Positions 58,601 through 64,000 of a stretch of DNA of 64,000 nucleotides are shown piece by piece. Source of the DNA: Parelaphostrongylus tenuis (Eukaryota > Nematoda > Chromadorea > Rhabditida > Metastrongylidae); contig JAHQIW010006933.1 of NCBI GenBank assembly GCA_019055375.1, forward strand, positions 62,001 through 126,000, in the 5' to 3' direction. Position numbers and translations under genes: made by a program. How positions within the stretch are numbered: position 1 is the first letter of the stretch; each line of letters begins with the position of its first letter. The notes beneath the pieces were generated by a model. The model did not search any database. It was not told the origin of the DNA and saw nothing but the letters and a program-made list of their open reading frames with translations.

Positions 58601-61597
58601 ATCAATAATTGATTAATTTCTCATTGAGTGAACACGAGATTGTTATTGCAATGTATAATTCACTATAGAAACGTCTTGCTCAATAATGTCTTTTTCGAAG
58701 AAGTCTACATAACTCTCTTGTTGGCACGGAGAAGCTACATAAAGTTCATATGGGTTAGTGTACTGGTTGTACGCAGTACTAATGATTTCCCACATTAACA
58801 TTCTTGCTGCAGAGCTGCAGAGCGCATCTCGACATCCATGAACTTATTTTTTCTATGATGGATCAATGATGCATAAAGGGCTAGGGGAACATCGAAATAT
58901 TTACAATAAAGTCTAAGACTGAGAGATGACCTTGATCTTCACTAAGCTCTTTTTTTCCTAAGTTACTGGCATACTGCCATGTAACTGATGGTGACAAAGG
59001 TCTTCCTTGTGCCGATAAACATCATCTGCTAGTTTTTCTCTCGCTATCGACTTTCATAGTAAGCAACATTACGTGTGGATTGTTCAGAAATCAATAAAAT
59101 TGTTTTTATTGTGGTATAAGCATACACCTTACTGATAAAAAATACCCAGTATAGGTATTATTTGCCATTTTTGGTATATACTAGATTTCAAACTGTAATC
59201 TTTCACCGTGATCCATTACGCTTCACATAAGCCATTTGCTGACTTGAAAAATTTCACAAACAGGGAGCGCAAAATTTGTTCATTCACAATGTAACATTAA
59301 GAAAAAGTTGATTGAAATTCTGTTGCTTCTGTTCAAACTTTAGGCGGGACTGGAGTTTTTTACTTCAGTTCAGCAGTAGTACTATTATATCCTGCACCCA
59401 AATTTATGTGAAATGGGCCACCATCGACTCGTATATTTTCAGAGCCGTCGTAAACGACAGTTTTGCCATTCTCGGTTTTACATACGGTAGTGTCACGTTT
59501 ACTGTAATCCTCTGTTCTTCATTCCTCTGACCATTCTCAATGATATAGTTGGAACTCGTCGCGACAACACGCCCATACGGATGTCGTGCGGAATAACGCT
59601 TGCCTCCCATGTCACCTGTCAGGATAGTGATGCCGTTAGTGATACTGATGCCACTGAAGGTATCCATCTTGCCATATTTCGAAATGGCATTATCTATGTC
59701 CACATAGATACATCTTGGCACACTAGCCACCCAGTCTGGAGTGAACGCGGTAATCTGAAATTGACGTGCAACTCGAAACTAAGAATACTTAAATCGCCTT
59801 TAGTATTTTTCTTTTATAATTCTCTACCTGTTATTAAGTGGGTCAGTTACTCGGGAAGCCGTGGTCTAGTAAATGTGCTTTCAAAAGTGCTAGGAACCGC
59901 GTAATAAAAAAACTGTGAAACGGATCAAATAAGGTAGCAATGTAGAAATTATTATTCACAGATATACCTGGAACATTTCATCGTGAGCCGGATTGAAGCG
60001 GCTGTTGAAGGGATCAAAGAATTTCGGATATCCGCTAGGAATTATCTGAAAGAAAAAAGATTGGAAGAACGATAGTGTTGAAGGGCAACATAACCAGAGA
60101 AACGCTACTTTTCGAATGAAAACTTAGTTAACTCAAAAGCGTAAAGCATATTTAATGTCTTTCCTGATTGCGTATTGGGTGCTGTAGTAATGGAATGGGT
60201 TTCTAAGCAACTGGAATAGCTTTGAAATCAAAGAGCTAGTAAACAACGACAGAATAGTATCAGGATTTTCATAATTCCCCACATTTGTAGCAATGTTGTG
60301 ATGTTGTAGCTATATATCCAATAATGTTAAATGGGTTATTTGTGATCATGCGCCTTCATTTCTATGCGCGTATAATTCGCTGGAAGCACGAAAAGCATAT
60401 CAGCGTGAAGAGAATTTCCGTAGTATCAAAGTCATACGTTTTTGTCCGAAATTTTTGTCGATGGTGTAAAAAAAATCCCCAACTGAATAACAATATTTCA
60501 GACATAATCGACCCTCCCCGATCCCATGGACTCATCGAAACAAAGATGCCGAAAATGTATAACTCGACTGATTTTCATTGCTCAAAGGTATTTCCACAAA
60601 ATAAGCACAGAGTGTTGGAATCATTGAAACCAACGACATCGATGGTTGCTTATAGTCTTAAGAAAGCACTCTGTGCGGAAAGGTATAAAGCACAAGTTTT
60701 TTCTTCCACCTACAGCGCTATCAAAAGAGCTTTCGAAAAGGGAAACAACAATAAGTGCTAGCACTCTAAGGAAGGAGTTTTGTCTAGCGGAGTAAAGGCG
60801 AAATAAGGGAAAAAAACACGTGGTTCTGTGAAACACAATTTTGTTCTATATTTTATAGCATTATCAAATGCTGTTAAAAAACCTAACACGTGGGGCTCTA
60901 GCCAGGAATTCCAAACTTTCGAATCATTGTTGGCACTCCGATGAAAGTTTACTGTTCAGCGAATGAGATCTCTTTTTTCATTTGCTCCCTTATTATCAGA
61001 AGAACCCTTGAGTGATAGGCAAAACTTTGAACCTCGAGCTGGAGATGAACCCCTCATCTTACTCATGCTTCAGGCTTTGCTAACGATATAGGTCACAAAT
61101 CAAGGGCGTAATCTTTACACAAAGTTAATAAGAGCATTACTGTATCAGTGACCGACGTCTCTACGGATTTCTTCACTCTGAGAGCCGATATTTCGTCTGA
61201 GTTCCTCATTTGGGCGGTGCTCCTTCAAAGAAGGCGCGACTCAAACGACAACGAAGGCGAGTGCCATAGCCAGGCAAATGACTGTGAAGCAACTGCTCCG
61301 GTCAATTAACGACATAGTCGAAATGAGTCGAAACTCCAGCCAAGGGAAATAAATAAGCTTTTTTCTAACCAACTTCGTGGTTTCGCTGAATTAATAAGGT
61401 ATATGAGTAATTTGTAATGCCGGAGTTAGAGGACAGCCGGCTTTCCAATCCCATAGGTTATTCATTTTTCAAATCAGACTATCATTGTTTAGCACTCTTT
61501 TGACTCATTTATACTGATAAGGTGTTGCTTTTTCCAGATACTTATATCTAAAAGTCGTATAAGAGAGCTACAAAATTTAAAAAGTATTGAATTAACT

Positions 61598-62015
61598 TTA
61601 CCAGACCAGACCACATGACATGTTGGCTCAAATAATAATGAAAGGATCTATTGAAATTTGAGCGTGGTCTTAATAAAGCACTCGAAGGAAAGGTATAATA
61701 TGATAAAATACCAACCAGCTAGCAATCGAGTGCGAAAACACTCTGTGTTAGGTGAATGACATAGACACCTGACATAGAGTGTAAAGCGTAGGTCGTCGAT
61801 AACTATATATGAGGAGTGTGACGCTCCCAAGAGAACTGACTATGAAAATATCGACAGACGACGGGTTCTGCCCGGCTGATGAGTCTGTAAGGACGAAACA
61901 CGTGTCTCGGGCTGTACAAGAGCCTTTACCAGACCACATGACATGTTGGCTCAAATAATAATGAAAGGATCTATTGAAATTTGAGCGTGGTCTTAATAAA
62001 GCACTCGAAGGAAAG
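61598..62015. mobile_element. F2 foldback element, second insertion
   Basis: 14-bp repeat GTATTGAATTAACT at 61584-61597 and 62016-62029. The left-arm site (about 33780-33793) is empty. Contents match 57917-58360 in opposite orientation (tgaggagtgtgacgctcccaag, then cagacgacgggttctgcccgg). Confidence 0.88.
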
Positions 62016-62114
62016 GTATTGAATTAACTATTTGAATGACTTGATGTGCTATCCTCTCCACTACCCATCCCTTTCTAGTAAAGGCCCGTTTACAATTTTA
62101 TGGGGTAAATCGAT

Positions 62115-62420
62115 AGACAATCATTGAAGGACAAAGCTTTCGGCAACGATCAAACCCTAAGGAAAGCGGCATGCATTGAGTTTCAATTTTCGCTTCGTTT
62201 GAAGTGCTTGAATGCCACATCTGGCCTTTACAACATCGCGAGCTGGCCTATCGATGCATCAAGTCAGTGCTTCCCTTCTCTCAGACAAGTCTGGTCCTAC
62301 TCACCGATCGGAATGGATGAAAGGATTGATGCCCTTTGGATGCGAAATCAAGTCATCGACCATCGATCGTGTGTCTCGCAGAACACCTCTAATATAACTT
62401 TATTTGCGGAGGAAACCTTG
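62115..62420 (-). mobile_element. SINE family S1, old copy
   Basis: Inverted partner of 33390-33690; tail phrase ttcgtttgaagtgcttgaatgc, decayed head. Confidence 0.65.
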
Positions 62421-62958
62421 AGGATAAAACGTGTCCTCGTTTTCAGTTGCAGCGCTACATGAAGATTTTTCTAAAAATCAAATTCAGTTTTAACTCAGAA
62501 ATTATGCCATGGAATTGTTATTGAATTTTTCATGAAAATCCATCTACATATCCTAACCAAACAAAAATTGCACGCTAAAGGTGATCTCTCGCTGCTACTA
62601 CAATGCATTTAAAGAGCCTATCAGAAAACAAGCATAGTGCCGTAATCATTGAGATCTAAGTTTTCGAATTATTACTTAAAGTAAGGAGTAGAGCCTCTTC
62701 CAGCGAAAAAGGCCTACAAACAGTTGTGCACCTGAAGTCTTGCCCCCAAACGGATTGTAGACAAATTACGAGACACTCACTGTTAAGGATTTCTGTAACT
62801 TTTTTGACTATTTTAAGAAAAGAGCAAAAAATAAGCGGAGACAAAAGAAAACCAAGGAAGAGTATAAGACTATTGAGTCAACTGGTCAAACCTGAGCGCG
62901 AGTTGTGACGAATGCTCCAACAAGTATTGCACAAAGTATTATGGTCAAAACAGTTTGC

Positions 62959-62984
62959 CTAAACTGGATTAAGGTAGTTGGCAC
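62959..62984 (-). promoter_or_regulatory. Upstream box and acceptor of the start-less copy
   Basis: On the minus strand GTGCCAACTACCTTAATCC followed by GTTTAG, with TTTAG (62959-62963) 16 nt before the lost start. The control region is better kept than the start codon. Confidence 0.4.
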
Positions 62985-63119
62985 AATGATATTACGGCGA
63001 AGATTACGAGGATTCACAAAAAAATACAGACGTAAAAACAGGGCATCTTATCAGCATGTTGAAGAAAGGAATTTCCTTGGATTACTAGTAGTCACCAGAG
63101 CGTAAATCTTGAAGATTTC

Positions 63120-63990
63120 AAAATTGTAATTGTTTGCTAAGAAGGCCTTCTTATAGCGTCAAGGCAGGAAGAAAATGCGGTTTCACGCGCCGCAGGTTAT
63201 AGCGAGAATTTCGTTATTATTGGAGATTTTCTCCCTTTAGAAAAGAGTCAATGATCTTCTTGCGTTGTAACTGTAGAATAAACTTTGTTCCTGAATTTTG
63301 GGGTCCTAGGTCTTTCATTTTCTCTGTTTTGTGAAATAAACTCACTACCAAATCTCAACCCTAAGCAGCCTAAGTCCATATACGAAATGCATATATACAT
63401 GAACAAGAAACGTTGAGTATCAGAGTCATACGCTTCAATGGGAGTTTTTCGAAGTGCAAAAAGGAAAAAACTTCAAAATTTGTTAACAAAAAATCGCTCT
63501 TCACGTGCGAATTGCGCTTATGATTCATCCATCGAGCAATTTTATCAGTCCACAGCCACTCGTACACCGTAACCAAGAAGCAGTGCACGGTGTGTCCGCT
63601 GCTCTACCTGATTCTGTTACACTGCAGTAAAACGGTCTTTCAGAAGACGTATTGAAAGTACCGAAACCTATACTATCGAATGATTATTAATAATCTAAAA
63701 AAAGAGCTTTTCATGCAAAGTACAAATGCAATAAGGTGTGACGCGTACGAAAAATTTTTACTACGGCGCTGTAAGAATGCCTCTGAGAAGCAGGGTCTTT
63801 TTTGAAGTTTCCGAAATTTATGCTCACGAATAATTCTTAATAGTATGATGAAAATTTTGTCCATGGGGAAATACTTCTTCAGGCACCTAAATCTCCTCCT
63901 GATCATAGGTAAGTGTCCAGAAAAAAGATACATTTTGTATGAGAGTTGCCCTTATTATTATTCGCATTTCTCATTTATTTCTGACGTAAA
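63120..63990. repeat. Degenerate 140-180 bp repeats
   Basis: Inverted partner of 31561-32580, with CTAAGCAGCC near 63363 and units ending gcgctgtaagaatg and tacactgcagtaaaacgg. No coding signal. Confidence 0.6.
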
Positions 63991-64000
63991 TCCTTAAATA

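Larger units (their letters stand above)
59360..62942 (-). pseudogene. Secreted-protein family, start lost and frameshifted
   Basis: Exon 1 relic (62892-62942) reads I-ILCAILVGAFVTTRAQ: the family ATG is ATA at 62940-62942. Exon 2 (59968-60045) encodes IIPSGYPKFFDPF to DEMFQ. Exon 3 starts at 59754 (ITAFTPDWVAS), keeps DTFSGISITNG and NGQRNEEQRITVN, then loses one base near 59495, so the rest (VYKTENG-like, DGGP, LGAGYNSTTAELK, TAA at 59360-59362) lies in another frame. Introns are 2846 and 213 bp. This is the inverted partner of 32756-36092, but its lesions differ, so each arm died separately. Intron 1 holds an S1 SINE and an F2 insertion. Confidence 0.88.
52413..64000. repeat. Palindrome 3, right arm
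   Basis: Reverse complement of 31561-45325 minus the Penelope-like element, plus two F2 foldback insertions. Continues past the window end. Confidence 0.93.

Noticed and set aside
60324..60761. 145-codon plus-strand frame
   Set aside because: Lies in intron 1 of the inverted gene copy; the matching left-arm region does not keep the frame; composition is unremarkable.
1..64000. Palindromes as a pure assembly artefact
   Set aside because: Arms differ by insertions with target duplications, a 1.9-kb deletion and different gene lesions, which an echo of one sequence would not show. Misjoined haplotypes remain possible and need long reads.

Overview
This window looks like accessory, repeat-rich DNA from a nematode, most likely a strongylid or hookworm-like species. 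That placement is an inference. It rests on AT-rich DNA, 51-66-78 bp cassette exons ending in CAG and bounded by GT/AG introns, a TTTAG acceptor 15-16 nt before every start codon of the main gene family (as expected for spliced-leader addition), an RTE-type non-LTR element, shortened mariner copies, Penelope-like elements and tRNA-derived SINEs. I see no rRNA, no convincing functional tRNA and no CRISPR array.

The only clear protein-coding content is one small family of predicted secreted proteins. Each copy has the same three-exon layout: a 17-residue signal-peptide exon, a 22-26 residue linker exon, and a last exon of about 120 codons encoding a Cys-poor, beta-rich domain that ends in NGD-x-x-VY, G-x-T-V and DGGP motifs. 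Five loci are visible. 23021-24398 (+) is intact, 160 aa. 10369-12728 (+) has an in-frame stop in the signal peptide. 1604-3189 (-) shares that stop and has lost exon 3. 32756-36092 (+) has a frameshift in exon 3. 59360-62942 (-) has lost its ATG and has a different frameshift. An upstream box, consensus GTGYCGATCTACCGTAATCGG, precedes each copy.

The layout is dominated by three nested inverted duplications. Palindrome 1 pairs 1-4165 with 9396-15465. Palindrome 2 pairs about 3300-9395 with 47955-52412. Palindrome 3 pairs 31561-45325 with 52413-64000 and runs off the right edge; palindrome 1 runs off the left edge. Insertions present in one arm and absent from its partner (RTE, SINE, Penelope-like element, two foldback elements), several with target-site duplications, put these events in order and argue against a simple assembly echo.

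Between the palindromes, 15.5-31.5 kb holds the intact gene, three SINEs, a second Penelope-like fragment and two weak candidate exons. Most of the rest is interspersed repeat: foldback elements carrying cloverleaf-like tRNA sequences in their arms, hairpin elements around a cacgtgtttcggc core, and a diverged unit of about 140-180 bp marked by GCGCTGTAGCA. The system as a whole looks like a fast-evolving secreted-protein family being copied and inactivated within a palindromic, transposon-rich island.
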